A stretch of 64,000 nt of DNA from Manduca sexta (GCF_014839805.1 NC_051140.1:15955826-16019825); one strand, 5' to 3'. Shown: positions 1 to 14,545, counted from the stretch's first letter. Notes: a model not told the origin generated them from the letters alone. Numbers and translations are program-made.

Positions 1-3000
1 ACCGCAATCAGCCCGGTCAACATTCAACTTTCACTTCAGTTCGTTTAGTTAACTTCGGAGTTGGAGTAATTAGCGCTGTACCAGTACTGTTTCGTGTTTT
101 ATAACTCATTTGTTTAAGTTGCGCTCGGGTTTCAACTTATATTTTAGTTTACAAAAACCCTGGAATTCCAATTTCAAATTGTCACGCAACAGTACGAATC
201 TAATATTAGGTATCAGATTAATATTCTAACCAAAACAAATGATAAATATATAACATTATTCACATTACATTTGGCAAGAAAATCAAATGTATATCATTAA
301 CAGCTGGAATTTGAATGAAACATCTCAATACATTCTGCGCTGGAATATTTCTCCTGGCCTATTTCAGCGGAACAATCCAATACGACGTGAAATATTTCGT
401 TCTCGCGACTCGGCATGAATAATTAGGACGCCGGCTTGACGAGCTGAATTAAGAATTTAATTCGTTACACTCAAGATATTCGCGTGTTCCGCTTCTTCAT
501 TTCACGTTGCTAAGTAATCAACTTAATTGGACTAGACAAGTGGTTATATTTTCCGATTTCCTATTTATAAATGCGAAAATTTGTGAACATGCTTGAATGT
601 CACTTAAAAGTATGCGTTACAAGCTCTGACCGAATTCAATTAAATTTTGACAAAGACCGTTTGTTTTTTATTTTACTATGGAGCCTCTGGCAAGAGATAT
701 TAGCACTTTTATTCCTAACTCCTCCTGTCACAAATTAAACAATGAATACCAATTAACAAGACGATGGGCTCGCGAACCAGCCTATTGTAATATATCTGTC
801 AAATTAACGGTAAAGGTCTGATTACAACGAAAGGTGGAATAAATTTCTATAATACGTCCCCTTCGTCGGCGCGGCTAACAATTTGTGATATACACACTAA
901 GTAATTTATATTGTTAATGTACGGTGCCAATTAATATGTCCATGTTTTGTGTGGAACTCTTTGGAGTCTGCTTAATTTAAAGCTAGCGATTACGTATTGC
1001 CCGAGCTGTGGATGAGCATCAACGGTCACTGGCAGTAACCATCGCTGTTAAACATAGTATTATATATTAAAATACTTTTAGTGTATTATGAATAAATTTT
1101 AATATTTTTTTCTTTTTCAGTCATATATAGTCAATTGATGCATAATTATACAAAGTAAGTACCATATTCAGTATATAAAGCATAAAGTCCAGATGCCAAC
1201 TAGCGCATGGAAAAATACGTATTTTATTCAACAATCAGCGGTTGAAATGCCATCAACAGAAGCCCCGCTGTAAGATAAGAGCGGGCGAGAGTCCTTTAGT
1301 TCTGTGTGTTCGCTGCAGACGGCTTCTGTAAACTACGATTCTAAGAGATGCACCCGTCTTCGCAAATTGCATTGAAAGTAAACGCAATCAAATAGCCAGG
1401 CGAAACAGCGTCAGCGTAAAATTTTATAAAAGTAAATTGTATTTGCTTTAAACATTATTTTGCGCCGTCCGTCTAAAAATTAATTATAATTATTAATTAA
1501 AAGGTGTCGGATGGTTTGCTATGCACGAGGTTAATTAAATTGTAATCGCGCTGTCCCCGACGCGTTTCAAATTGAAACCGTGGCCCATCAATATGTGTTA
1601 CTCGGCACACAACTTACACGGATCTAAGCGTATTATTTATTGAATCGTTCATTTAAACATACTTATAGCGGGAGCAGATACTAAAAATGTAGATTTTTTC
1701 AGCAACGTTCAACTATTTTTCATTAAGGTTTTTTTTGCTTGCGTTGGCTATGGCGAACTATAAACGATAGAAAACATGGGACTGCACTGCTGCCTGGCGT
1801 AAAAACCGAACAATGTAATGGTATCTACAAGAATAACTATGATTTGCAAGAAACTTATCACCTAGCACTGCTACGTGACGATAAATTTCCAAAAAAAACT
1901 GAGGAACCTTGAAAATATCTACATATGGTCTAAAATATCATTGCCTTAAAAAAGGGCATCTATATTGCTGTAATTTATACATTTTTAAACATCTCAGACC
2001 ACAGGACTGAGTTTTCAGGGTCTATCAAAATAAACTCATGTTAAATTAATGAGAAATATGTATGAAACCTACAAATGAATATACATAACATACTATCGCC
2101 TCTGCAGATAATTAAGAACGCTTATAATATTTATAAAGATTATTTTCTAAATTTACTTCGAAAAACTACAAGCCATTATTTTAAATACCTAACCTTTTTA
2201 GAGGAAATTATATCTGTTCACAAGAATAGCAAAACAATTCGCTTGCTCTATAATAGAAAAACAATACACATTCAATTGAAAATCTCCTCCCTTTTTAAAA
2301 AATAATACAAAATATTACTCGTCACATTATAATAACGCCAACTAAACGTATTTATAACAAAACTAAAGTATTAAATAAAGTCAGGGTAAAAAACACTCGC
2401 TCGGACATTGTGGAGAGGGCGCTAAGTAACGTAACTATGTCTACAATTAAAATATATGTAGGTATGAGAGCGTCTTAAGTGCTGCCACGGAGGCTTAAGA
2501 GCTATAATTAAGCACATAAGAGCCATTACCGTGCTACCATTAGGGTATATAGCGGGGTGTGAGAAAGTAAATGAACAGCTCATCCACAGAGATGCCTTTT
2601 ATTTCGTTGGGAACAATTAAATAATTGTTTGAAGCTGAATATGACGTATTCCAGTTCAGTTAATTGAATTATTACCGTGATATTTGTTGCTGAAATAATA
2701 AATAAACTTCTACCTGCCGCTTATAGAAAACGTATTTAAAATATAAATATAATCGCAGCTAATCTTTTGGTATAAATCTAAAAATTATTATATAATTATT
2801 TTGCAAATAAATAGGTAGCAGTATATAATTTGATTTTTAACAAAATCATTCATATTTTAAAATGATAAAGTTACTAAAAATTTCGATTCAAAGTAAACTC
2901 ATAGGGACTTAGAAACCGTAATGTTCTATCACATGCACATTTTTCGAGATTGCTGGACGTTTTCCGACACGATCCCGTCTTAACAAGAGAAACAATCTCG

Positions 3001-4799
3001 GGATGAAACCCGCTGTGTAAGTACAAAAAGTTGTGTGATAAGATAAGTTTGATGATGTCGAACAATGGCGGACTCGAAGCGCGCCTACGTCTGTACGTGT
3101 GACAAACCTTGCCTTGCTGCAGATACAAATAACACAGTTCATATAAATTCAGTAAATTCAGTTCGTACTTAAGTTTTCTTCTTTTAAATCATCGACGTAG
3201 CCCCGGCGGTAAATATCTTCAACCCCATAGAAAATATTGATGATTAATACACAATACTTTAAAAAACCGGGTTAACTCCGAGTCGTACTCGCACATCGAA
3301 TATTCCGTACGAACAAGCTTTTTTTTTAAAAGTACATTATTATATTATAAGACATTCTTGTCGAATATCATGGCTTCAGGTCAACGGTAAGCACCTAAGT
3401 TTTGATTTCTGGGTGAAAACTCAAGATATGCCATATAAATTATCATAATATTATATTTCGATCAAGTTGATTTAAAAGTTTGATTTCGAGACCACAGACC
3501 TTAAAATTTTTTTTTGTTGTATATTTCAACTTAGTTCCTCTACGATAGACAAACAGACGAAAAGGGTCTTGATAGACAAACAGACGGGCAACAGAATAAT
3601 CCTGTAAGGGACCTCTTAAGATGCGGATATCTTAAAATAAAAAAACAATCACACGCCATAGTTTTGAGCTATGATAACACATTAAAAACCATTGACTAAT
3701 GGAATTTTCCGTGAGAAAAATCTCAAATTCCAAATGCTTTAGAGAACATAGAGCACATTATATGAAACACACATTATATTGCAATAAATATTTTAGAATC
3801 ACCTGCCAAAGCTGTATTTACATTATGCAGTCGGTAAAACGTTAAGTATAGGTACCTATACAAAAGCAAGAAATTAAGCTATATTAATAAAAAATGGTAT
3901 GATTACTGCTTCTAAGTGAACTACGTATTTACGTACGATTCCGGTAGATCTGCCGGCCTTGTTAGATAAGATTCAACCTGATGTAACAACGTGAATCCTC
4001 TCTGAAATTCCTACCGCCGCAAACCGGTGGGTTTGATACTGAGCCAAAACACACCATTCGTTTACAATATATACTTATATGATGGTTTGGTAGATTTTAT
4101 ACATACACTAGGCATTGCTTGCGACTGCTCTCTCGTGAAAATTCCCAGAATAAAAATCCAATGTCCATGTTTGTCATAAAAAGTGGCTTTATGTTTGTGC
4201 CAAATTTCATTGGAATCCGTTTATCAAAATCTACGTTTATTTTTTACAAACATTCAAACATGACGGGTTTACGCATGTAGATATAATAATGTACAATTTT
4301 ATTAAAAAAAAAAAAGACTGAACCTAATTCGGTCTCCTTTTCACTTTGACCTTTACTTGCGTAGAAATTAATATAAAAGTCCTTTGAAACAATTTTAATT
4401 CCCCTAATTACGTTAGAATTGTCCTCCGTTTACCTACATCTTAAAAGCTTCAGAAGTGTTCTTATAAATTTTTCACGAGAACTTTTCAAGTGAAAGTTAA
4501 ATCTTTGGGGTAGGTTACGTTTGCGGAGTAGAGTGTGGCCTAAGGGAACTTTAATTAATTTAATTAATATTAGGTACGTGGTTGGTGTAGCGAAGATAAC
4601 GCCTTACCCTTCCAGCGTAAGTGTGGGTCTGTACTCTGTATACGTAGTACTTAAGTAGTATAAACAACAGTGGCGAAGGGTCCATATAATCTCATTCCTG
4701 CCGGCTTTGCTTTATATACAATTAATGTAGAATCTTATTATCATTAGAAGGATTTGCGGAGCGCATTCGTGTACATTATAACCTATCTATTTTTATTGC
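1..4799. other. No gene recognised
   Basis: AT-rich with scattered GC-richer patches. CTTCAGTTCG near 33-42 resembles an arthropod initiator, and 1256-1345 is GC-richer, but neither leads to an open frame. A diverged repeat-like stretch lies at 4130-4280 (AAATTTCATTGGAATCCGTT). Short frames at 2075 and 2874 are not protein-like. Confidence 0.6.
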
Positions 4800-5092
4800 T
4801 TTGAATGACGAGAAGAGCTTACCGTTCGCCTGATGGTAAGTGATACGATCATAAACAGTAGAAACACCTTCCACCACCTTGAATTACAATGTATTGTTTG
4901 ATATGCCACTGCGCTCGCTATCCTGAGATGTGAGTTGTTAACTCTTATTATGTCCAGTTATTACACTAGCTGTGTCCGTGTCCTTCAAACCGGAACACAA
5001 CAGTGACTACATACTGGTGCTTGGTAATAGAAATAGATATTGTTGTCGTACTTACCCTAGCTGACTCTCACATATGAAAGTCCTACTACCAT
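4800..5092 (+). repeat. Dispersed lepidopteran repeat
   Basis: Contains TTACCGTTCGCCTGATGGTA, AACAGTAGAAACACCTTCCA, CCACTGCGCTCGCTATCCTG and AACCGGAACACAACAGTGAC, a string of phrases I recognise as a common interspersed repeat of moth genomes. No coding frame remains. Class not determined. Confidence 0.65.
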
Positions 5093-6177
5093 TAAAATAT
5101 GTAGATATATTAAGGTTGTATGTATTCGTGCAAAAACGTACATATAAACGAAGGAATTGCTTACTACATCAGTATGAAAAGGTTTAACAAATTAACACTA
5201 CGGTTCCGTCAGTCGAAATTATTTTATAATTTCAGCGCGCGGTCGAAGGGTTAACTCGCGTAAGACCTTCCATGTGAAATGTCAATCAATCGCTGAGTTC
5301 GCTAATCCAGACTTTATGTCAATAGATTCAATTCATATCAAAATTTAAAAAATAAAAAAGAAACAACAAAAGCTTAAATATTAATATTCTCCCAAGATGG
5401 AGCATCTATCTAAGATTTTCCCGCCCCAACTGTGGATACCAGGCACGAATCTAGGATATAGTTGAGTTACTATAGTAAAAAAATATGTATAATAATTCAG
5501 GTTAACTTATCAACGGATATTTTTATGTCAACACGAAAATTATATCTTTACAAATAAAATAGTAAAAAATAATATACAAATTATGTGCTTACGGGCGAAG
5601 TAAGCATATATATGCTAATGCATAATATAATGTAACCTTTTGTCTCCTTTGTATAATCTAAATAACATATTACTGTCTACTATTTAGTTATAAAATTTAG
5701 GTTGTTTAATCTTAAAAAACACAAATAATAGCAAAGGATTCAACCTATTATAATTATTAAAAATAAATCAGTTCGCAACCTACATGTTACAAAGAAGATA
5801 GTATACCCAAGATTTCACTTGGATACGTGCCTGCAGGAATCTTTTGTAAAATAAAATGAGCGAATAAGGAACTGCGCTTTCTCGTGCAGAAGCGCAATCT
5901 GTTGCCGTTTAATGGAAAATTCAAAAGATTAATTTAACCTTCCCTCTCAGCTGTTATTGCAAAATTAGTTCCAATTACATCGATTCTGTTATGTTACTTT
6001 AAAATTGGCAACTACAAAATACTCCAATATATTGCTAGCTTTTGTCTAAGACTTCTTCCGTTTAAAATCTTTTTACGGAATGAAAAAAATAATAGGTAAG
6101 CCGAAATTTCATCAATATTCACTGAGCTGTTCATGCTTTGTTTTGTAATGGCACGTTTTATAAATTGTAGAATCTTA

Positions 6178-6352
6178 CTGCCTGCCTCGATCGCGTAGTA
6201 GTATTACACCACAACTGAGATCTTGGGTTCGGTTCCCAGGTCAGAAAAAAATATATTGGGTTTTTCTACGCCCGGAGTCTGGAATATGTGCCCGATATGA
6301 CTATAGGCTTGACCCTATCACATTATGGGACGGAATACACACGACAAAAAGT
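6178..6352 (+). repeat. tRNA-derived SINE copy
   Basis: Head with an RNA polymerase III B-box-like GGGTTCGGTTCCCAG, then body GCCCGGAGTCTGGAATATGT and GCCCGATATGACTATAGGCT. Same family as copies near 21200, 24940 and 60350. Diverged. Confidence 0.7.
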
Positions 6353-7424
6353 CTATTATGATGAACTTAAAAGCTAATTATTATCGTATTTGTATTTTAC
6401 TTTATTAACACAACGATTATAAAATCGTAATTCGCCATTTTGTTTGCAAAACTGCAATTATGGTAATAGTAATTGTAGGAATTAAACAGAGTTTGTGTAT
6501 AAAAAGCTATAATCAATTAATAACGAGTATCACAAAGGCATGACAAGTTAGGCTAAAGAGACAAGTAGCTTTTATATTTTTTTTGACAGGTATATAAAGG
6601 TCGCAATGGATGCGTTCATTAAATTCTAACAGTAATTTACGGAATATAACAGCCGTGGTGCAAACACTGCAATGTGATTTGTCTTGAGCGAATTAAACAT
6701 CTCGTCCTCGGGGAAAATGTTCAAACGTATATTTTAGCCTTTGAAACCTAGTCCAGCGTACCTGTTATGAATAATAAGGTAACATAGCAGAAATTAACAT
6801 TAAATATCACTTCTATACTTTACTAAATACGTTGACCAAATAACACTGCATTATGTATGGACGAAATTCATAATCTCCAAAATGAAAACCAATTAGGTAA
6901 AAAAGTGTCTCTGACTCTGCCCGATTAAATACTATCCCTATGTAGACTTTGACAATTTAGACTCAATTGCTCTAGAGTCTAGTTGGTCATGACGATAATA
7001 TCCTATCATTATAGAATCCACCCTTACGCTTACTTAACTGCTAATGAAACTAATTGGCAAGCGTATTTGTAAACTTCCTGTTTGTTCGTATCCGCAGTGT
7101 ATTGGGATATCGATCAAGCCCGTTCATTAATTGCGGCCGCAAATGAACATCGCTAGCAAACAGTTCGCCGTATTGTTTCTCGTTTGCATGAAATTCGTAG
7201 ATTCGACTGTTCGTACGGCGGGCTTCGATCACTGGAACATAATATCTAATCATTTAGTTGTACGAATTCATATTGTATCACAGTAGCCTTTAAGACTGTA
7301 TTTACTTAACTACATATTGATTAACAAATAAGGATTTGTTTATTTGTTCTCAAAAGCAAAACATGGACTATTTACAGTGTATATTGACTATAACTAGAGA
7401 GACTACGCCAATTCAAATAGCTCG

Positions 7425-7715
7425 GTGCCTGGGTAAATGAAGCATGGGATTCAGACCAAGAAATCAAGACTTGGATAGAACTTGCCCGCGCCTGTTTCAA
7501 TAAAATGAGAAAAGTTCTTTGTTGTCGTCAATTGACATAACGCTCAGAGATGTCATGTACGGCTACAAACCGTGAACTTTAAAAGACGATGCTACGAGAT
7601 GCTTAGAAGCATTTGAAATGTGATGTTACCGTCGCATGCTGCGCATCAGTTGGCCGCAAAAATCAGGAATGATACCGTGCTCCAACGTGCCAATAGGCAT
7701 GCCCCGAAAAATTAT
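7425..7715 (+). pseudogene. Decayed non-LTR retrotransposon reverse-transcriptase fragment
   Basis: Conceptual reading gives AWVNEAWDSDQEIKTWIELA, ARACFNKMRKVLCCRQLT, then after stops and a frame change AFEM*CYRRMLRISW. These match the C-terminal end of reverse transcriptases of RTE/jockey-like elements (family pattern EIK.RIE.AR..F.KM...LC...L and LEAFEMW.YRRMLRISW). The Trp of FEMW is now TGA, and several stops and shifts break the frame, so it is dead. No flanking 5' part is seen. Confidence 0.8.
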
Positions 7716-7828
7716 GACATATCGTAGCGAAAAGTCTAGTAATATAATTTTCCTATAACTCGCTTTATACTTACATCAACTGCAATACAGCTATAAATAA
7801 AAACGAGAAAATAATCTCATATATAATA

Positions 7829-8325
7829 ACATCAGCTCCGTTTTATATACCATACCACTGCTGGGGACAGACCTCCTCTGCCACTGACGGGCATTAAACC
7901 TTACAGGGGCCTTATTCTCTATCCCGCACGTTATTTTGACAGTGTGTAACAAGCACGTAACACAACGCATCATGTTTAGGACTATAGAACTTTGGCTTAC
8001 AGAATACCATTCCACGCACATTTCTCGAAGATAACATGACACGGCCGCGGTACGCGTTTACACTATCATACAGAATAAGGGTCCAGTATTACGCTGGCCT
8101 AGTGCAGATTTGCGGACTTCATAGACCATCCAAATTCTTATAGAGAACTTCTCAGGTACGCAGGTTTCCTTGCGATGTTTTTCTTTACCGTTAAAACAAG
8201 CGATAATACACAAAGATACTCACATAACTTTAGAAAAGTCAAAGGTGTGTGCCTTTAGGTTTTAAATTTGCGTGCATTCGTCTCGGCAGTCCGTTAAACT
8301 CCCAACTAGGCTATCACTTGTTTCT
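7829..8325 (+). repeat. Dispersed repeat split by a MITE
   Basis: The left part (7829-7902, ATACCATACCACTGCTGGGG, ACCTCCTCTGCCACTGACGG) and the right part (8085-8325, CGCTGGCCTAGTGCAGATTT, AGAGAACTTCTCAGGTACGC, GCAGTCCGTTAAACTCCCAA) are the two halves of one family. The antisense copy at 32350-32590 has the same joined order without the insert. Confidence 0.75.
7903..8084. mobile_element. MITE, copy A (about 180 bp)
   Basis: Ends GGGCCTTATTCTCTATCCC and, inverted, GGACCCTTATTCTGTATGAT share a GG(G/A)CC(C)TTATTCT terminal repeat. Inside are AACACAACGCATCATGTTTA and GAATACCATTCCACGCACAT. A second copy in the opposite orientation lies at 59678-59857. The insertion point inside a known repeat fixes its borders to within a few bases. 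No transposase. Confidence 0.75.
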
Positions 8326-8947
8326 TGCATAGAAGATTTATCAAGCGATGAAAAATTTATCTCATTATATATTTATAATAAGATACATTATCTTAAGCGC
8401 CAATAAAATTTAATATTAAACTAGAATAATTCTGTAATACGGCCATGATAAAATATTATATCGTAAATCGAGTTAAACACACCGCACCCTCGATATAATT
8501 AAACGAAATTCTATGTTCGTGTATTTAATCAGCTTTCACATCAAATTGTATTTATTTTATTAAGTATTCATAAGAATAAAATTACTTCATTAGCTTAGAG
8601 AAAATATTTTAGGTAACAATGACAGAAATTGTACAAATTAGTACGAATATATAATAAAACAATCTAAGAATATCAATATTAGAGGTAACCAATAAATCGT
8701 TTAGTAAAGCCTTGAAATACTACAGATATTTCTTGTAATGAATTCGTTTAAGTCACAGTAAGGATTCCTACTGTAACTCCCCACTATTTATAATTTAAAA
8801 TCTTCGTAGCGAGCTCCGCCCAGCAATACTTATGTAGTTTAATTATGAAATAAAAACGTTAGCAGAAAGTGTGAACGTCATTTTTAATATAAGTAATATG
8901 TTTAATATTTATTTAAGTGTTGGGACGCAATAATGTATTAAAAGGTG

Positions 8948-9240
8948 CTAGCGGCTTCTCCCGCGTGAGTCGCCTTTCCCGCTACGGAAACCCATAAATA
9001 ACTGTAGAGATCCATAGCGCCGTGTGAACGACGCCAGCGCCATCTACTTACAAAATCAGATTAAAATATCATATATTTCTTACGCACCCATTACAGGGAT
9101 AAATATAGCCTATATTTTAAATCATGATATGGACACATCATGGACATGGTCTACCTGTGTAACAAAGTTCATCCAAATCCGTTCATCGGTTTATGTCTTT
9201 AAGTTTCTAACAAACAATCCCATTTATAATATTAGTGAGA
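8948..9240 (+). repeat. Dispersed repeat, 'GGCTTC..CCGCG' type
   Basis: GCTAGCGGCTTCTCCCGCGT at the start, GGGATAAATATAGCC and TCATCCAAATCCGTTCATCG within, and TTATAATATTAGTGAGA at the end, the layout of the commonest short interspersed repeat in this window. Confidence 0.6.
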
Positions 9241-12200
9241 AACGTAAGAAATAAAAATACTTAATAATTTGAAAGTAAGAAATAAGATTGAATAAAGTGC
9301 AGTTCTGTTCTCTATTTTAAGTACCTATTGTAATTACAGTAGTCCACTTTTCATTTTTTCGCTCTAAACAAGCAGAATCTATTATTTTTTAAAAGCATAT
9401 TTTATGGATCGTTTGAACCTTAATTCTATTTCGCCCGTCAATCGGTACACGCATTGTACTTCAAAACGTTAGTAATTTCACCCTCGGGGCATAATTTTAT
9501 TTATCCCTTTCTACTGGATACGAACAGTATTTAAAATAATATAGTTTAATATCACTATTCTTACTTTTCTTATACACATCATTGTTTCAATATAGTAGCG
9601 AATAGCAACAAAAGTTGCGTTACAAATACTCTATCGAATATGTATTTTTATTTGATACCAATACGAGTAAACAGCACGAACTACGGTAGCTGTTGAATAA
9701 TACATGTTGGGTAATTTCTCGCGAAGCCCAAAAGATGGTCGATGCAGCTCAGTTTAATACCGCTGGGATCCGATCTAGCTTCTGCAGCTGGGAATCTCAC
9801 ATGACTGCTTTAGTGTTGCGGTTTGATTTTATAGATATTGAGTTTAGAAATATATTATTTAGTGCCTTTAGTAGTTTTCATCGCGTGTAATACTTGAGAA
9901 TGTGAAGTTGTAAACTTAAGAAATGTAAGGACTTGAAATAAATGCATCGCAAGAATTGTTTCAAATAGCAAGGAAAGATAACATTTAAGTTAATTATATA
10001 TATAATTTTATATTATTTTATTTCTTTATCTTTAATTATATATTAGGAATTCATAAAATATAAGTTCTGCCCAACACTATTCATACAAAAATAAATGCTG
10101 CCAATATTGCTAAAAATATGAAACGGGAGCAGAGCAACGAAACTTGGGTAAACCGGTCGTCGCGGCACAAAATAAACAAAACTTTTAACGAGAGTTCAAA
10201 AACACATTTCAGAGAAAATACTTCCTATTAAATGAATACATATAATTCCTGATGTATACGGGAAACGCAAATTGGTAACTTTGAATTAGTCAAAAGAAGA
10301 TTGACTATTTGCTATTAAATTATTTACAGTTCCTCCATATTTATCTTTGTTATTTAAAAGTAATACTGTGTGATATAAATCGATAAAAGTATAAAGAATT
10401 CATGAGTTTGTGGACAGCCAAGAAAAACATGTGGCAATGCAAATAAACAATCAATAATTATATGCAATCGGTATCGTCGTATCACTTAAAATTGTGCAAT
10501 ATTAATTATGTTGCATGAACATTGAACTTGTTCAATAGTATAAACCATTGCTTTTTAAAATGGGGGCGTCACAATACTTAAAGTTTGGGTATTCAGGTTT
10601 TTTCAATATTTTTTCGGAAACAGCACTTTTTCTAGATTAAAGGTACGTATAAATGCAAAACTTTAATTTCACCGGTGTGAGTAGTAAAGACGTGAAGGCA
10701 TAAAAAAGAAACAAACTCTTTTGTATAATAATTATAAAGATATTTGATGAGCCCTCCACTTCCTAAAGTTGAAGAGAAGGGGATTATGGGCATTTCGAAT
10801 TTAGGCGACAGGGTAGCATGGCAAGAAAATCCTTGGGAACCCCTGGTATAAACCTAGGTAACAACAAATCTTTTAAAGCTCTACATTAAAAAACATTTCC
10901 ACCAAATTACAACTTTCCATTTCACGCTAAAAATTTCCATTCCTTACGATATACGGTCCCAATGCATCAAATAAAATGCAGCATAATCCAACCGGACCCA
11001 TTCGACATTCGAAAATTGTTCGCGTACTTCCAAGATCCAATACCGTTTCAGAACACTTTGCAATGCGAGATGTCACTCCTTGCACCTGAGGCGCTTGGTG
11101 CAGTATAAATCACCGTTGCAGACCGTACTGCGGCGCCTTTGGATATTATTCAACGCTTCCGCTCCAGAGATTTCCCAGAGGAGATTATGCACGTAAAAAG
11201 GTTAATTTAAAATAGCGAGGGATGGTCACTGCGAACACGGTAATTAAACTTCGTGAAGAGGGTATTGTATTTTATTGTAGAATAAGGTATATTTATAAGC
11301 TATAATACTTTGCCTGTTTCACAAGTTTCAAGTACATTTGGCAGTTATTACATTTAGCTGATTTATTTTCAGGCATAGATTAGAGTGTAATTTTTGAATT
11401 GGGTTGGCCTATACATTCATGTGACGAGTTGCATTTACTCAGAAGTTATGAAACAAGCCCTATGCGTTTTATGTACATAATATTATGTTCCTTTAATAAA
11501 TAACTTTGGCATCATTCGTTTAAACAAGTTCATTGAAAGTACGTTCCATTAATTTATGAACTTAATTGCAACTATAAATCATCTTTATTCAATTTCGGTT
11601 ATTTTTAATAAATAATAAAGAATTTCATTATTGCAATAAAATGCACCGCTCATGAGAAAGGTGGTGTATTAAGTTATTGAACTGAGGAAGTAGCTAGCCT
11701 TAATAGGATAAGGCAATTTGATTATCGGGTCGTGCCAGGATAGACCTTTGTACAATATAGAATCAAATTTTAAACATAGCTGACTTAGCGTAGCAAATTT
11801 ATACTATTATAAAAAGCTGAAGAGTTTGTTTATTTTAATGCGCTAATCTCAGTAACACTGAAAGAATTTTAAGCCCATAGAGGAAGGCTATAGGCTATAG
11901 GTATAACATCACGGTATGATCAGTACGAGCGAATTAACAATAAAAATGTTGCATAAACCGTTCCTCTTAGTCCTATAACAAATTCGGATAATGATCGGAT
12001 ATGAATTCTTAGGGCGATAACTTATAGAACCTCGCATTTTAAAGCTTCTATGATACATTGGTTGTATATCTATTATTAATATTTTAAATGAGGATAGCGA
12101 ACGCACAGCGTGATATAAAATAATAAAAAAATAAATAAAATACTTCAAACATATTCTATGTCCCAATCACGACAACTAGGTAGCCGTCTCAGCATAAGCT

Positions 12201-12764
12201 GTGGTTTGTTTTTTAGGCACAAGAACTATTAAATAGATTTATGTGAAAAATAGCACACAAATTAGTCAAGTTCCGGATTTATACATAGACTTTTTTTGGT
12301 CTCAATTAAATGACTAATTTTACCCCCAGTAAATTTTATATTCCGGGAAAACTTCGCTGGCGATACCCGAGCAAAGACCATCAATATCACGTTTGGCAAA
12401 TGAAAAAATGATGACATACGCATTACACACTTCTACTAAATCTAAACAAAAACTAATTTAAAAATAAATCAAAATACGCTTAAGGAATGGCAAATTCATA
12501 CGACACAGTTCTAAACTTCGATGAATACTGAGAGGAGGCAAGTCGAGCGTTTTTCCCATCTCTGTTCAAGTGTTTCGCAAACTTTCCATATTTTGAGCAT
12601 GTCATTGAAACTTGGCGGCGGTTTCTTTCTTGTTACGGTAATTGTTTTCTTTTCGTCGTGATTTTATTCAAAATAAAATATTTATTTTCTCTCTTGACTC
12701 ATTGGTTTAGTCAATTCTAATGGATTCAATTCAGAAAAAACAAACTTGTAAATGTTTTTTGATT

Positions 12765-12840
12765 TAAGTTGGAATTTGTGTCTGATATGGCAATAGGTTC
12801 GCTCTTTATCACATAATAGGTTGGGGAAATGTGGATGCGC
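12765..12840 (+). repeat. SINE body fragment
   Basis: GTCTGATATGGCAATAGGTT and CGCTCTTTATCACATAATAG match the SINE body motif at 20245 and 25048. Diverged and truncated. Confidence 0.5.
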
Positions 12841-13004
12841 ACAGCTGCGTCTTTGCCTATACCTTTTTTTATATATGGACATTACTTTCTTTAATTGTTA
12901 TCTTCATAACATGTTGTCTGTTTTTAAATTATGATTTTGTATCGTTCTCTTGATTAAATAACTTTTATACCTACCTAATAAGATATAGAAATAAAACTAT
13001 TTCG

Positions 13005-13145
13005 CGGATTTTAGCACGGTTCTTAGATTATAATTTTCTCCCGACGTTTCAAAGACTTTGCAGCCTTCGTGGGTGATTTCGACCCGTGACCACGGAGGCT
13101 GCAGTCTTTCAAAACCGCGACAAAATCCAGAATTTTCTGTTGTTT
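13005..13145. repeat. Dispersed repeat, 'GGATTTTAGCACGG...CTTCGTGGG' type
   Basis: Has TTTTCTCCCGACGTTTCAAA, GACTTTGCAGCCTTCGTGGG and ends with the near-inverted AAACCGCGACAAAATCCAG. The start CGCGGATTTTAGCACGGTT pairs partly with that end. A second copy is at 27690-27825. Confidence 0.6.
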
Positions 13146-14357
13146 GTTTTATATCAATGTCTTACATTCGCATAAACATAAGAAATCATTGTGGGAAATA
13201 ATATTTTTAAGAAATACGTATTATTTAAAGATACATTCTGTCTCTATTCTGCTCCTCATATGTAATGCACAAAACAAAAAGCGACGTGATAAAACAAAAG
13301 AAACAATTCCAAAGTAAAAGCTACGCGAGAAAAAACAGAACGCTGGATATGAAAAAAAACATGTTCTTTTCAATGAGGCCTGCTCCATAACATACCAGTT
13401 TTAACCCTCAGGTAGTGTAGGGCAGCTGATATCAATGTTTATTGTGATACACGATCTTTTGGAGTATTTTAATTTGTCAGCATGATCGTAATTCTGAACT
13501 TTATCCTCGAAAAGATAGATTTGCATTTCGCAACTCGTGCAAAAACTGCCCCTTAAATTTCTTTCTGTTTATGACATCGTACTCTACCACACGGTAGAGT
13601 TTAAGCCTAATTATATAAATATTATTTGTTGAATCTAATGTTAAATATTAATAGGAATAAAAAGGGTTATAGAGGTACATATATCATTGAAATGTATCTT
13701 GCAATAACGACAGATTGTCAACTAGTAAACAGAAACTTCCTAAAAAATAGTATATCCCAAAATAAATTTAGAAATTTAAAGGTGATTATTTGCTACAATA
13801 ATCAAAAGTAACAAAGTAATCCAAACGAACCTACATTTCAGTGATTAGCCTAATTTCCGTAATATAGAGCTTGTTATTATGGGAGTCAGAAGTGTGGCTC
13901 GAGAATTCTTGATTTCAATTAAATTCCAAATACACTCATTAAGTTTCTAATTGAATGCTTCACGAGTATGTAGGTACTAAACACAATTATTGTGAACCTA
14001 TAAAAGTTTTGTTCCATGCCAAAACAAGACTTCACCGCACACGTCTAAAATTTTCTAACACTACCAGACGTTGATCGGGATGCTTGTGTTTTATCTGGCA
14101 CGTTCCAATAACATCAATCGGATTACCGCCACTATCTCTTAGTAACTCTTGGAAGTGAATAATCCGTGGTAAGTGCGCTACAGAATTCAGCGCTGTATCG
14201 CTTGTGTTACGAGAATTAAGCGCATTAGCTGTATTAAAGCGTTTTAGTTAACGGTCCGTAGTCCGTCTATTTTGATATATTAATGGTTCAAACGATGACG
14301 AAGTCACTGAATTTGACTTGGAGATAAGAGAAAGAACTTCTGTATTTATTACCTACT

Positions 14358-14545
14358 ACCTTTTGCTCGCGGCTCCGCTGGCGCGATAATGGTTTTCCTG
14401 GATAAAAGACCCGCTGTATTTTTACCGGAAAAAAAGTAGCTTATATCCTTCCCAGGAAACTCAAACTATCTCCATACCAATTTTCATCAAAAAAGGTTCA
14501 GTGGTTCTGTCGCGAAAGCGTAAGATAAGCAGAGTTTCTTTTGCA
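14358..14545 (+). repeat. Dispersed repeat, 'GGCTCCGCTGGCGCG' type
   Basis: TTGCTCGCGGCTCCGCTGGC, AAAAAGTAGCTTATATCCTT, CTCAAACTATCTCCATACCA and GGTTCAGTGGTTCTGTCGCG are in the family's order. It overlaps the start of a minus-strand 102-codon frame, which is therefore not a gene. Confidence 0.7.

Noticed and set aside
11090..11130. TATA-like GCAGTATAAATC
   Set aside because: No initiator or open frame downstream. A single AT-rich word is expected by chance.
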